Source of the DNA: Beroe ovata
Taxonomy: Eukaryota; Ctenophora; Nuda; Beroida; Beroidae
DNA length: 64,000 nucleotides
Assembly (NCBI GenBank): GCA_946803715.1
Contig: CAMPET010000119.1
Span: forward strand, 154,581-218,580
Direction of reading: 5' to 3'
The stretch's first letter is position 1. The number at the start of each line of letters is the position of its first letter. Positions 11,301 to 22,303 of this stretch are shown here, piece by piece. The translations under genes were made by a program, and so were the position numbers. The notes under the pieces were generated by a model. It was not told the origin of the DNA and made no database searches. It worked only from the letters and a program-made list of their open reading frames with translations.

Positions 11301-14300
11301 AGATAGTTTTGAGCTACCCACCTACCTGCTCCAGTATCTTAACCTCTACTACCCGGAAACACCACCAGGAAACAGTCCCGGTGACCGAACTGCTGGTGTG
11401 CTCTCCCCGGGCAAAAGTGAAGAACGGCGGAGTGGTGGCAGTCGGACATCAAGCGAGGTGGTGACGTCATTCTCATTGACCGTGACGTGATTTATAGCTA
11501 TTGGATGCGTATTTCTGTTTCCTTTACAACAGCGATAATCTATTTTTGTTTACGGTTTTGTTACTGATTGAATCAAAATTAAGAGTTTAGACACAAGCAA
11601 AATAGACTGCCAAATCGCAGTCTTGTTTGCAAATAGTTACCTAGTTCAACTCTATTAAATTCCAACAGGAGTCCGGGGATGAGGAAATTCCAAAAGTTGA
11701 AATGGAGGAAAAGTCACGCCAGGAATCCACCCCACCTCCCCCAATTCCTGAGAAACAGTATCCTCGACCCTGCTCATCAGACAACGCGTCGCCAGACAGC
11801 GCGTCGCCAGGGCAACAATCTACACTTGACAGTGTGTCGCCAGGGCAGCCAGCAAATGGGGTGGATGAGCAGATAGTAGGGGCTGATGATGATAGACATG
11901 ATGACGCCTCGACACCTAAACAGTCTGATGGCATGAGGTGAGTTATCTGTTTAATCACCTGTATCTTGACATTACATGGGATGTAACATAGGATGCATTC
12001 TTTTCTTGATTGCCCATGCGAGTATCCAAATGTGCCAACCACACATAATCTTGATTGTATGCCGGTCCATATTTTCTATCATCCGTAGTGGATTCATCCC
12101 AACCATTGTATCTGATGATGACTCAATCCTCGGTGATGATATGGTGTTCGCCTCATTCCCCATCCTATCGGCCGTGGTGGAAGAATCAGACTCAGAGATG
12201 TTCTCAGTGGTGTCAGTCGATGACAACCCTGGTGACACTACAGCGGTGTCATCATCAGCACTGTCATCCTCCTCCTCCTCTGACACCACTGAGGTGGAAT
12301 CCTCTTCCTACTACTCCCCGGGGAGTGTCAGGCTATTTGAGAGTGGTGTCAGCAGAAAGAGTGGTGTCAAGAGAGGGGGTTCCATGTCGACACTGGATGC
12401 CTCGCGATCAGGCAGCTCCAGAGACGGTCCGTGGGAGCAGGCTGATAGCAGACACACGTCTAGGTTTGGGATTGAAAACATCTCTTGCATGAAGAATCCT
12501 GACCCCACTGAATCGTCTAGAATTGACCCCTCTTCCAGTATGTACATTGTGCATGTTTGCCCCCCCTCCAAAACACACACGTTCCCCAAAACCTCCCCCC
12601 ATACCCCGACAGAAACACCCTACTCGGACTGGCCCCACCCTCGTTCCACCCATCCCGCTCTCACACAAACAGCACTAGAACCCACAGTACCCGGTCTCAG
12701 AGGAGCTACTACTCTGAGAGAGCTCGGTCATCAGAGAAAAACAGCAGCATATCACGTGTCAAGTCCCTTCCTCCGCAAGCAGTGGCCCCTCATCATGGGC
12801 CCTGGTCTCGTCTTCCAGACCACTCAGCTTCTCTGGGAAACTTGCGGAAAAAGTGAGAAGATTGTATCATCTTTCTGTGATGTCAGAATGCCTTGGCTTG
12901 ATGTCAGAATGCCATGGTTCGATGCCACAATGTCATGGTTCGATGCCACAATGTCATGGTTCAGTGGTTTGATGCCACAATTTCACTGATCTATGTCATA
13001 AATCCATGTCAGAACTTTGGAATGCTCCGTGTGGGAGACAACTGTTGGTTGCATGAGTTCAAAGACGTGTACAGAGACTAGCATGTTCGTTATTTGTCGA
13101 ATGTTTCCCCTCTAAAAGGCAAACACCTTTCCGATACCTAATCGCATAATCTATGTGTCGATAACAGCACATATACGTCTAACTTGTTCATCTCAGGAAT
13201 GTCAATATCATATCTGATATATATATCAGATATCCCATTGTTCATCGAATTGCCTGTTCCATGTTCATACAATAGTCGTATTTTCTAGTTTTTTGTGTCT
13301 TATGGAAAAACAACTCCTTTTGATATTTTTTTTTCTTTACATCCCGCGCACGAATTGGTGAATATCTTTAGGGATTGATGATAGAGTGAGTTTGATATTC
13401 GATGAGAATCACTAATCCTGATTCAATTTACTCATTTCCTCTCCTTAATGTTGTTTCATAGACCTAGTCTTTAAATAGCAATTCCCGTGGAAATGATTCC
13501 CGTGGAAATGATTGAAAAACATGGAATATTGGCGCTTGACGCCGTGTTTTTTCAGTCGAAACTATCCCCGTGAAGTATCAGACTCGTCGGAGGAAGAGAG
13601 TAGGGGACCACCACTTAAACCACTCAGACGAAATCCGGGTACGTGCGATTGGAGTATTTGTGATTTTTTGATTGCAAGTTCAATTGTGATAGGAATATTG
13701 CATAGTTCATCTGCCCGGAATCATATTTGGCGATTGCGAATTGCACACGAGCACACACGTGCTAATTCCAAGATTTACACGACTTTCTGCTCTCTGGACA
13801 ACAACTGGACAATAACAACTGGACAATAACAACTGGACAATAGCAACTGCTTTTTCCGTGAACATATCTCAGATCATGGACATTTGGGTCTGATGACGCT
13901 CCCCGTGGTGGAAAGAGGTCTGGTGACGCTTACTTCTCAAGATAAGAAACCACGATCGTGTCACATCACAGTGTGTGTCTGACTGTCTGAGATCATATGA
14001 ACCACAAGACCTATGAAAAGCTGGATTAACGAGAGAAGGAGTATCTCGTCACAGTCCATCACTTGACACCACTTTAACAATGTATAAGTACTAGACTCTC
14101 CCATACCCCTCATCTTCTATTCTTATCTTCTATCACAACATGGACCCTATCAGAGACTTTGAGTCAGAGTACAAGTTGGTGAGGAGACTGGGTCAGGGAG
14201 GTTTTGGTGATGTCTACAAATGTGTCCACCGCTCCTCGGGGAAGGACTACGCTGCTAAGATCGTGGACAACGTCACCCGACTCTCTTTCTGCGCCAAGTC

Positions 14301-17300
14301 CGGCAAGTACCTGCCCGATGAAGTTCTCGTGTGGAGGGACCTGCACCACGACAACATCATCAACTTCGTGGAGTACTTCTCCCCCTCCCCCTCCTCCTGG
14401 ATAATCGTGATGGAGTACCTCTCGGGGTACGAGGACCTCTACGAGTACATGAGGAGGAAGGACCGGAGTTTTGACGAGATCCGAGCTGCGTCCATCATCT
14501 CCCAACTCGTGACTGTCGTCAAGTACCTCAGGAGGAAGGGAATCGACCACCGGGACCTCAAACTGGAGAACGTTCTGTACAACAACAAGACAAAGTCCGT
14601 CAAACTCATCGACTTCGGGTGTGCTTCCCGGCTGAGTTCGAGACCGTACCGCAAGCTCCAGGGCACGGAGATGTACTACCCGCCGGAGTGGTTCGAGCGG
14701 CGGGAGTTTTACCCGCTCCACGGGATAGTTTGGAGCATCGGGCTGATGACGTACATCCTGCTGAACAGCAGATCTCCCTTCCCCTCCCTGTCACGTGAAG
14801 TGTACGACAGCAAGGTCTACAAGAAGATCAAGTGGAGGAACCAGAACATATCCAGCCTGGGGAAGAAGTTCATCAAGAAGTGTTTGAGATATAGGGCCAG
14901 TGAGAGACTTCCTTTCGAGGAGCTGTCCGACTCGAAGTGGCTCAAACTTGCTATTTTTGTGTGAACCTGCTATTTTTGTGTGAATGTTTTGATTTTGATT
15001 ATTTGTTATATATTATATTAAAAAGAAAATATAATGAACGAATATCTGTTCCGATTAATTGGAGAGCCAGAACTATGTTATCAAATTCCGCATGATCACT
15101 ATTATAACGTGCATTCAGGCAGCTTTGAGGACATGTCCCAAGGTGATATTGCGGAGTACTACACCAATGTGAACCCCAGTGGTGACTATCCTGGGTCCCA
15201 CTCCCTTCCCAGAACTGGGAGTCCTGGAGTGTGGGTTCCTCCTAACATTGATAACCAACTCGTGAGTAGCAACCCTGTTGATCTCCACCTTTTTTAATCT
15301 GTGGTTATACTAGATTGAACCTATAGTTCAAACTAACTATAGATTCTTACTTCCTTCGATACTTCGAGAGGTTTTAAGAGATTTCACGGCCATCAGTTTC
15401 ACCGGAACGTTCGCGATTCGAGAGCCCAATCGAGCAAACTATTATAGATAGTGTGAACTTGACGTAGCGCGCAGATCTTCCCTGATTATTATAGAGGATA
15501 AGTCTAGCTCCCTTGTGTGTGTTTGTGTGTAACCTGTGTGTAACTTACACTAATTGCCTACATTCCGTCAAGTACCATGCCCCAGTAACAATAACAACCC
15601 CCTTTCTCCCTTTCCCAGAATTCACCTCATTCTTTGATTTCCCCGCGAAACTCATTTTTTTACCAGGAAACGTGTTCTCACTGAAAAGCATAGTCACGAT
15701 TTAGGAAGTTGTTTAGAACGAGAATTCCAGGTATTATAATAGACCCATAGAGACCACGATACTACTTCCTAGAGGGAATCGAGTTTTTCATCCTATCATA
15801 CTATCACTCGTAACCCTCTATTTTGCCTGACCTCCGGCGGTCCTTCCTGCACTCAGTAGTGTAGTAAATCTTGTTCATAATTTTCCACCGATCTATGGTT
15901 AACGGTTATACGCTCGACCAGACATCTCGGTTTTTTTGTTCTTTTACCAGATTGCCTAGTAGGTATATAAATACTTGATATGCAATATTTGACCGACTGA
16001 ACTCATATTTCGGTCCGTTTTCATAACACGGTCAGTACCTAAGTCCTTCCCAAGAATAATTCTATAATGTAACTTCTCTCTCGTTTTCCTCAAAGTTTAT
16101 AGAATTCACTTCCAGAGACCAGCAGTGGAATGTAATTATTGCGAGTAATCTCATTATGAAATGTGAGTCCACATATTCCGAATATTCAATTGCTAGGTAC
16201 GTTGCACTAATAAACACACGTGTACCACGGTTCACGAGTGTTCCTGTGTGCTTAGAGTTGCAGAAACTGCCGAACAGCCTTCTTCGTTATCGGAATATAA
16301 AGAGATCTGTAGGTCAAAGTGTGCGGAAATGTATATTAGTAGCTTGCCAGAAACTTAATTCTGGCAAGCAATCTGTTTTGATAACAATCATGAATCATGA
16401 ATTTAAAAACCGTAATATAGTAGATCAGTAGTGGCGATTAAAGCACACTGTTCAATCACGATCCAACAATCCCACATGACATCTGTCCGCAGCATGTAGA
16501 ACACCCTCGAGACAGACGCCCAATGTAACCATGGCAACAGTCGAACCAGTACCGCCCCCCAGAACCGTCTCACTCTCATCTCGGACCTCGTCATTCGGGA
16601 ATGCCCGCCAATCTCCCACCACCCCTCCCCCTCGTGGTGAGAGCATTCTGAAGAAAACCCTCTCATTTCCCGCCACCAACCCGCCCGTGGCCGTCCTGAA
16701 CAGAGTCAGATCCGTACAGAGTAGGAATGAGTACGTGTCTCCTGACCCACTGAGGAAAGTGCACGAGGAGACGCCACGTGATCAGATAAACTGGAGGGAT
16801 GAGGCTGGGTCACGTGACGACATGAGACAGCAGTCACGTGACACGAGAAACTGGGTACAGTCTGCGTCTCCTGATACCAGCTGGAAGGACGACAGTGTGT
16901 CATCAGACCCATCTCGGAGGAATGAAATGTACACCCAGTGCGAGAGACCGTCAGTGAGGCGGGATAAGGAACGAAAGGGTGGAATGTGGTCGCCCGGAAT
17001 TCTACGGAAAACTTCACGGATCGCACCGAAAAACATATCAGTTTCCTGGTCGTCTATCGACGATAAGATAGAATTCACGGACACTGAAAGTGGGGTGTCA
17101 GATGGGATATACTCTGTACCACCAGCAACATTCGCTAATCGGTCCAAGTCCACAAGTAACCTCGCCTATGACCCATCTCACATGAACCACAGTGCAGTCC
17201 CCTATTTCCCGCCCAACGACTGCACTGTATCCTTGCCCCGTACCTCCTCTACTTTCACAAGAAGAGCAGCCCCCATTGTTCCCCCTCGTTCAGCCACGCT

Positions 17301-20300
17301 CCCTCGACCCCTCAAACCGTCCCTCTCGGACCCCTCCCTCCCGCCCCCTCCTCCCCACCTCTTGGAGTACAAGCCGGACAAACACCCGTACGACCGGACC
17401 ACGTCTCTGTCGAGCAGTATCCACGAGGAACTGGAGTTGAACACTCCGTCATTCAACTCGGACAAGTACAAGTTATCACTCCTGTCCGTGGTGCAGAGCC
17501 CTCCCCCTTCTCACAAAGCGGGACGGGGCAAGGAGAGGCTTGCCAAGATCCCTGACATTGATTCTGTTCAGGTAAACGCGAAATTCGGTCCTTTCCACCA
17601 AGGAATTCAATATTATGTCCTAACGGTACGGACTACTGCAGCTGTGACACAATTTGCCGTTGAATTTTTGGAAATTTTGGCCCGGTGAATAATCGAATTC
17701 CATAGGCCCCAATGTAATTAAAACTGGTATGGTGATACGGTTTTCCTTCTATTTTGATAGGCATCATATATTAGGCAACATCATTGTGCCATGGCCAAGC
17801 AATTATAAGTCTCAGCAGGCGGAGTAAAATATGTAGTTCATGACATTCTGCGAATGTTTGCGATTGAGCTAGTCTTGTTTCTGCACCCCCCCCTGAATTA
17901 TTCTTGGAAATTGCAAACTCGGTGCAAGAATAAACAAATACAATTATGGAAAACTAGGAAGTACTATTTCCATACTGTGCTGTTCTTCTGTAGGCAATAG
18001 TTTTCTTTCGTTAGCCGCCCTCCGCCCACTTTATCGCACCAGTCTGATGCAATGAGATGAGCCAAGCCACCAGACACTCCATTTTCCTGGCGAGACGTTC
18101 CTCCTCCCCTTAATGAATGGAATATCAGGAAATCAAGTCCAGTCCAATGGTAAAACTACGTCTAACAATCACATGTCTATCCTGCACAATTGTGCTGCTC
18201 CCGACGCCAGAGACAAACTTTCTGCCTCTGAGAGTGGCGTGCAATACCAGGATCTTGTTGCCACTGAACCGCCCGGAGCTCACTGCACCAGCAGTCGTGT
18301 AGCCCCACCAAAACCCCCCAGACCTGCCACGATGAGATCGTTTTCACAACCCTCCTCCTACTACTACGGGTCCACTAGACCAGTGTCTCCTCCTAGGTCC
18401 TCCTCTGTGGGTTGTTCTCGGCCGGTGCAACCCAACTCTTCACCTGGTGAAGTAGGACGACCAGTGAGGTGTCAATCCAATCCAGTAGCTCGACCCGGCA
18501 CTCACAGACTGCCCCAGAGAGCAAACTCGCACCCCACGAGACTACGGTGTGATGAAAACACTGCTCCATTCCGGGGGGTACCGTCACCGGTAGATCTGAT
18601 AGAGGAAATGTACAAGTTGTTCATACCTCTGGATTCAGAGGATGAGAGTTCGGAGCCGTTCCGGACTATTTACCCCGCTAGATCCCTCCTCAAATCGTCA
18701 TCCACTCGCTTCATTTCTGTCAAGGTTTCCGTGCTATTTTTCTCCAGAGATAAGCGTTGTTAATTCGAGATTTACTCAATCTCTTGGAATTACAAACTGA
18801 ATTAGATAATTTACTTTACTTCCGGAATGTAAATAATAGGTCCTTATTCATAGAAATTATTGCTATTGCATAGAAATTTGATTTCTTAGAAATAACTTAT
18901 TAATACCTACCTATATCAGGAATCGAGATCGTCTCATACGATTGTAACCCGCCATTGTCTTGCATTTTCTATATTATGCAAGAGGAACGAGAGGCATTTT
19001 GCTGACGAACTATAAAATCAACCACAACTTAACTCAAACCAGAATTCTCATGCAAAACAATGCTATGGCTCATCATCTAATCAGTGTTTTCACAGGTAAA
19101 ACAGTACCTGGCCGCTCTGCCTGAGGATAAGCGACCGGTAAACACAGTCGGGGTTCAGTGGAGGATAAAACAGCTTCAAACGCAGCTACCAAGGTAGATT
19201 ATATGTTCTGAAGAATACTGAGCCTAGAAAATTGCAATTTAGATCATTCGCGATGGACAAAAATGTTTGATTTGACAAGAGACGTACCTATGAAGGGTCG
19301 TGCACGGCTCTCATGAATTATCCCGTCCCCCGTGACAGGTACGACCNAGATCGTCTCATACGATTGTAACCCGCCATTGTTTTGCATTTTCTATATTATG
19401 CAAGAGGAACGAGAGGCATTTTGCTGACGAACTATAAAAACCAACCACAACTTAACTCAAACCAGAAAGTTCTTCCTGACTCGATCCTCATTTTTTAAAC
19501 GGATTCTCATGCAATGCAATGTTATGGTTCATCATCTAATCAGTGTTTTCACAGGTAAAACAGTACCTGGCCGCTCTGCCAGAGGATAAACGACCGGTAA
19601 ACACAGTCGGGGTTCAGTGGAGGATAAAACAGCTTCAAACACAGCTACCAAGGTAGATTATATGTTCTGAAGAATACTGAGCCTAGAAACATGCAATTTA
19701 GATCATTCGCGGTGAACAAAAATGAGTGATGTGACACAAGAACGATAATTATGTCAACGTATGAAGGGTCGTGCACGGCTATCATGAATTATCCCGTCCC
19801 CCGTGACAGGTACGACCACAACATAAACTACTGTCACGAGATGTCCCCAGACGAACAGGAGGAAATGTTCATGTTTGTGGAGAGCAGGAAAAACAACGCT
19901 CAGGGTCAGGGAGAGGTGAAGTCCTTCAAAAAGAAGAGCAAGAAGGTGCGTCACGATGGTTGTGGTTTTTGGGTCCTGGTAGTCCTCGGAGCCTCGAGGA
20001 AGTGAATGAGGAGAGATACTGTTGTATCTTTTGGAATTTTATTGATTTTCTTCGCATTAATCGAAAAGTATTATCTTATCGTGTCACCTATGTAACACAC
20101 CGTGCGTTTAGAATCATTGATAATCGCGATTGTTTCAGAAATGTGAGAAGTGTGGTGGATTTGTGGAGTGTGGTGTCATGGCGGACAAAGTCCCAGGGAG
20201 GGTCTGGCACCCCGGGTGTTTCTCCTGCAACACATGCGATGAGATATTAGTCGACCTCATCTACTTTCAGGTAAATGAACACCGTGATATAAATCACATG

Positions 20301-21165
20301 ATAAACATGACAGTGATGTATACTCAATAGCTTGTCCTTTTGAATGTTTGAATCGATCTCTCCCGAATTCCCGTCTCACTTGACCCCCTCTCACCCTCCC
20401 GCACTCACTCCCTCTCTGTGTCCCGCAGTACGACGGCAGGCTCTACTGTGGGCGCCACCACGCCGAACTACTGCGGCCCCGTTGTCACGCTTGTGACGAG
20501 CTGATATTCGGTCACGAGTTTATCACAGCGGACAAGCACGAGTATCACAGGGAGCACTTTTGTTGTTGGGAGTGTGATGCGAGCCTTGGGGGAACGAAGT
20601 ATGTGAGCCATAACGGCCAGCCCTATTGCCAGGGGTAAGTGTGTGTGTGTGTGTGTGTGTGTGTNNNNNNNNNNNNNNNNNNNNNNNNGTGTGTGTGTAT
20701 GTGTGTGTGTATGTGTGTGTGTCTGTGTCTGTGTCTGTGAGTGTTGAGTGTGTGCTGAGTCTGTGTGTGAGTGTTGAGTGTGTGCTGAGTCTGTGTGTGT
20801 TGTGCAGTGAATTTGGTTGTGAGTGTAGTGTTACAGGGCGTGAAGTGGAGATGTTACGTGTTTTGTTACTCGCGTTACCCTATGCTGTTATTAACTCACT
20901 TCCCCACTCACTTCATCACTCCAGGTGTTTTGAGAGCTTGTTCTGCATGCGCTGTGTCTCATGTCGGGATCCTATTGGAGTAGGAGTTCCTGTGTACAGA
21001 CACGGGTCACTACGTTGGCATGGCAACGCCCAGTGCTATTCCTGTTCATTCTGCAAGACATCACTCGTCAACAGGACATTCATGCCGACAGACAAACATG
21101 TCTACTGCTCCAAGAATTGTTATCGCTGTCACGAGAGTCTGCGAAAAACAAAGAATGGGCAGTAA
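5342..21165 (+). CDS. Testin/prickle-type PET-LIM protein, 17 exons
   Basis: Cytoskeletal or planar-polarity adaptor family with a PET domain and three LIM zinc-finger domains. Exons: 5342-5491, 6370-6465, 8061-8159, 8913-9013, 9897-10100, 10601-10704, about 11302-11457, 11669-11937, 12089-12463, 12613-12852, 13556-13638, 15119-15261, 19096-19193 (second version 19555-19652), 19810-19945, 20139-20270, 20429-20634, 20925-21165. Every junction keeps phase. The predicted protein is about 944 residues. The N-terminus has [13 protein letters not shown], matching the C-x2-C-x-C-x5-H box of testin/LMCD1. A long Ser/Pro/Asp-rich middle follows. PET starts at [11 protein letters not shown] and continues [15 protein letters not shown] to [15 protein letters not shown]1-3 have regular Cys/His pairs ([19 protein letters not shown]). 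LIM2-3 resemble prickle (GCFESLF), but the protein ends just after LIM3 like testin, without a prenylation box. Assignment between testin and prickle is open. The exon 7 start and weak donor of exon 9 are the least sure points. Confidence 0.82.
6130..6369 (+). repeat. Minisatellite of pyrimidine-tract + CAG units abutting the exon 2 acceptor
   Basis: About six copies of a 25-30 base unit of the form GGAAGTAACTTCACCCC followed by CCCTCTCTCCAG fill the end of intron 1. The last unit supplies the acceptor used for exon 2 (AG at 6368-6369). Each unit therefore carries a polypyrimidine tract and a CAG. A single N at 6276 marks uncertain copy number. Confidence 0.75.
7660..7815 (+). repeat. CA-rich microsatellite/minisatellite in intron 2 of the PET-LIM gene
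   Basis: Tandem CACACAGA and CACACT units with a single N at 7772, probably a collapsed or unresolved repeat. The rest of the 6466-8060 intron shows nothing I can support as coding. Confidence 0.85.
9958..10060 (+). repeat. Coding minisatellite, His-Thr-Asp-Lys units
   Basis: About eight copies of a 12-base unit, CACACAGACAAG and variants, inside exon 5 of the PET-LIM gene. The unit is a multiple of three and encodes HTDK repeats with variants ([12 protein letters not shown]). Copy-number change would not shift the frame. Confidence 0.65.
10446..10580 (+). repeat. 18-base minisatellite in intron 5 of the PET-LIM gene
   Basis: Seven or so copies of CTGACAACAACTCCACTC and variants. It ends about 20 bases before the acceptor of exon 6 (AG at 10599-10600), so it may supply branch-point or pyrimidine context. 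It is non-coding in the model. Confidence 0.7.
12885..12985 (+). repeat. 20-21 base minisatellite after the exon 10 donor
   Basis: About five copies of GATGCCACAATGTCATGGTTC and variants, starting some 30 bases into intron 10 of the PET-LIM gene. It reads open in one frame, but there is no sign that it is coding. Confidence 0.65.
14140..14964 (+). CDS. PIM-like serine/threonine kinase, intronless, nested in a PET-LIM intron
   Basis: A complete 274-residue kinase domain with almost no flanking sequence. Glycine loop GQGGFG (18-23), beta-3 lysine in AAK (40), helix-C glutamate in LPDEVLVW (61), catalytic HRDLKLEN (137-144), DFG (158-160) and PPEWF (181-185) are all present, so it should be active. 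PPEW in place of APE, the VWSIG block and the LPDEV helix are typical of PIM kinases, which are small constitutively active Ser/Thr kinases. The start ATG follows a pyrimidine-rich leader. The gene sits on the same strand inside the intron between PET-LIM exons 11 and 12 (13639-15118) and has no introns, suggesting a retrocopy or a lineage expansion. The GC content is higher than in the surrounding intron, as expected for coding sequence. PIM is the best fit, with a general CAMK-like kinase as the alternative. Confidence 0.9.
   Translation: MDPIRDFESEYKLVRRLGQGGFGDVYKCVHRSSGKDYAAKIVDNVTRLSFCAKSGKYLPDEVLVWRDLHHDNIINFVEYFSPSPSSWIIVMEYLSGYEDLYEYMRRKDRSFDEIRAASIISQLVTVVKYLRRKGIDHRDLKLENVLYNNKTKSVKLIDFGCASRLSSRPYRKLQGTEMYYPPEWFERREFYPLHGIVWSIGLMTYILLNSRSPFPSLSREVYDSKVYKKIKWRNQNISSLGKKFIKKCLRYRASERLPFEELSDSKWLKLAIFV
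16531..17571 (+). CDS. Candidate alternative N-terminal exon A of the PET-LIM gene (proline/serine-rich)
   Basis: A 347-codon open frame inside the 3.8-kb intron that splits the PET domain. It begins at a strong start context (ACCATGG at 16528-16534). It is rich in Pro, Ser and Arg with SH3-ligand-like stretches (VPPPR, TPPPR, a run of five prolines). It ends at a good donor, CAG|GTAAAC, in phase 0, the same phase as the PET exon at 19096. Its last residues, KIPDIDSVQ, resemble the PET start VPPNIDNQL that ends exon 12. I infer that it is an alternative first exon splicing to the second half of PET, giving a different N-terminus. It could instead be a separate nested gene. The region 15262-16530 shows no other coding sequence. 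Confidence 0.6.
18113..18724 (+). CDS. Candidate alternative N-terminal exon B of the PET-LIM gene
   Basis: A second long frame in the same intron. It may start at its own ATG (18113), or at an acceptor at 18142 that is phase 0 and would follow exon A. It contains Ser/Pro/Arg-rich sequence with [17 protein letters not shown], then an acidic [11 protein letters not shown] segment. It ends FISVK at a possible phase-0 donor (AAG|GTTTCC, weak), which would join to VKQYLAAL of the PET exon at 19096. Whether it follows exon A, replaces it, or is not spliced at all cannot be told from sequence. Confidence 0.5.
18926..19816 (+). repeat. Duplicated block around the second PET exon, single-N junction (likely uncollapsed alleles)
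   Basis: 18926-19346 and 19348-19816 are near-identical direct copies separated by one N at 19347. Both include the 98-base PET exon (19096-19193 and 19555-19652). The exon copies differ at three sites, all synonymous (CCT/CCA, AAG/AAA, ACG/ACA). Copy 2 has a 36-base insertion near 19468. Copy 1 stops at the junction just as the next exon begins. This looks like two haplotypes placed in series. Confidence 0.8.
20641..20790 (+). repeat. GT microsatellite with a 24-N gap (20665-20688)
   Basis: GT dinucleotide array starting directly after the donor of exon 16 (GTAAGTGTGTGTG), interrupted by 24 Ns and followed by GAGTGTTGAGTGTGTGCT units. It lies wholly within the intron before LIM3. Confidence 0.9.
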
Positions 21166-22303
21166 CGGCGGGAAAATGACTCAATACTTTGAACTGAAGA
21201 TAGGTATCAGTTGGTCAGAAGGAGTGGAGACTGGAGAGGAGCAGGACTGGAATGGAGGACACGGTGAAATGAGCAGAGGAAATTGGACCGCTACCTAGGT
21301 GGACGGAAATAGTAGTCGTCATGAATTTGAATGTGATGAATTCATGTTTTATCTTTTGCGCTTTATTTCTGATTTTACAGTGTAGTTTTCAATGAACAGA
21401 TTTAGTTAGTTTTTATCATTTTCTATATTATTCAGATATTCATAATGGTTATTATTGATTAATATTGACGTTAATGGTTTTGAAATGTAAACCAGATCAG
21501 ATTCACCACCGCGAGATTGCATGACTTAATGAAAATCAAAGTTATGGATAGTAAATCTTGCAACGCTCGTTTCAGGTTGCAGAAAATGGGCTTTTAATTG
21601 CCACAAGAACGTAGATTTGATTCCTGATGTGCATGCCTATCAAATTGATTTAGTTTTCCACAAAAAAGCACGTCCCATACTTAGTTATTTCATATTTGTT
21701 GGTAGATGAAAATCATGGGTCGAAACCACTATTCTTGATTCTTTTCATTTATCTTCTTGTTTCATTTGTTTGCTGATAGCATGATGTTAAAATCCGAAAT
21801 TCTCAGCATCCAACAATTCGATTTTGGTTCTAAAACCCCCTCTTAGAATATTAGCGTCATTCTTTGGAACGCGCGCCGACAAATTCATGATTTCAATTGC
21901 GCGCTAATCCGCGCATTCGTGCATGCATGCATGGATGCGCGCGTGCAGGTCTCTGCCAAGCCGCGCAAAGCTAGGGTGCAACGACTGAGATGAGGCACTC
22001 GTAAACCTTACCATTCTTTTGGTGCCTGGAATCATTCAAATATTTGGATGGCGTTGCAGAAAGTTCAAATTAGAATCTGAATTGAACAGTCATATCCAAT
22101 TTACAGAATTACAATATCTACAACACGTCAACACAATATTATACACTGTTTAGTCATTTCACGACATTGCATCTTATTTCTTACAATTTTGTGAGTGACT
22201 ATCAGTCGCATCTGCACACCACAATATCACATTTCTTAGTCGGTGCTTCCGAGCTTCCGATTAAATCAATTTCAATGATCTCGGTGTACGTGTAGGAGGT
22301 ATT
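21166..22303. other. Intergenic stretch between convergent PET-LIM and the 22-26 kb minus-strand gene
   Basis: The 3' ends of two genes face each other here. I see no further coding sequence. A CG-rich patch at about 21868-21965 has alternating CGCG and GCATGCATGC palindromes and stands out from the AT-rich surroundings. Confidence 0.5.

Noticed and set aside
12842-12856. Stop codon ending a separate gene after NLRKK
   Set aside because: A donor (AAAAA|GTGAGA) one base before the stop joins in phase to the exon at 13556, so reading on is the better model, though the stop remains possible.
14164-14721. Long minus-strand open frame opposite the kinase
   Set aside because: It is antisense to a clear kinase domain and exists only because of codon bias in the coding strand.
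19096-19652. Genuine duplicated PET exon giving mutually exclusive splicing
   Set aside because: The two exons encode identical residues, and the N junction plus duplicated introns point to alleles.
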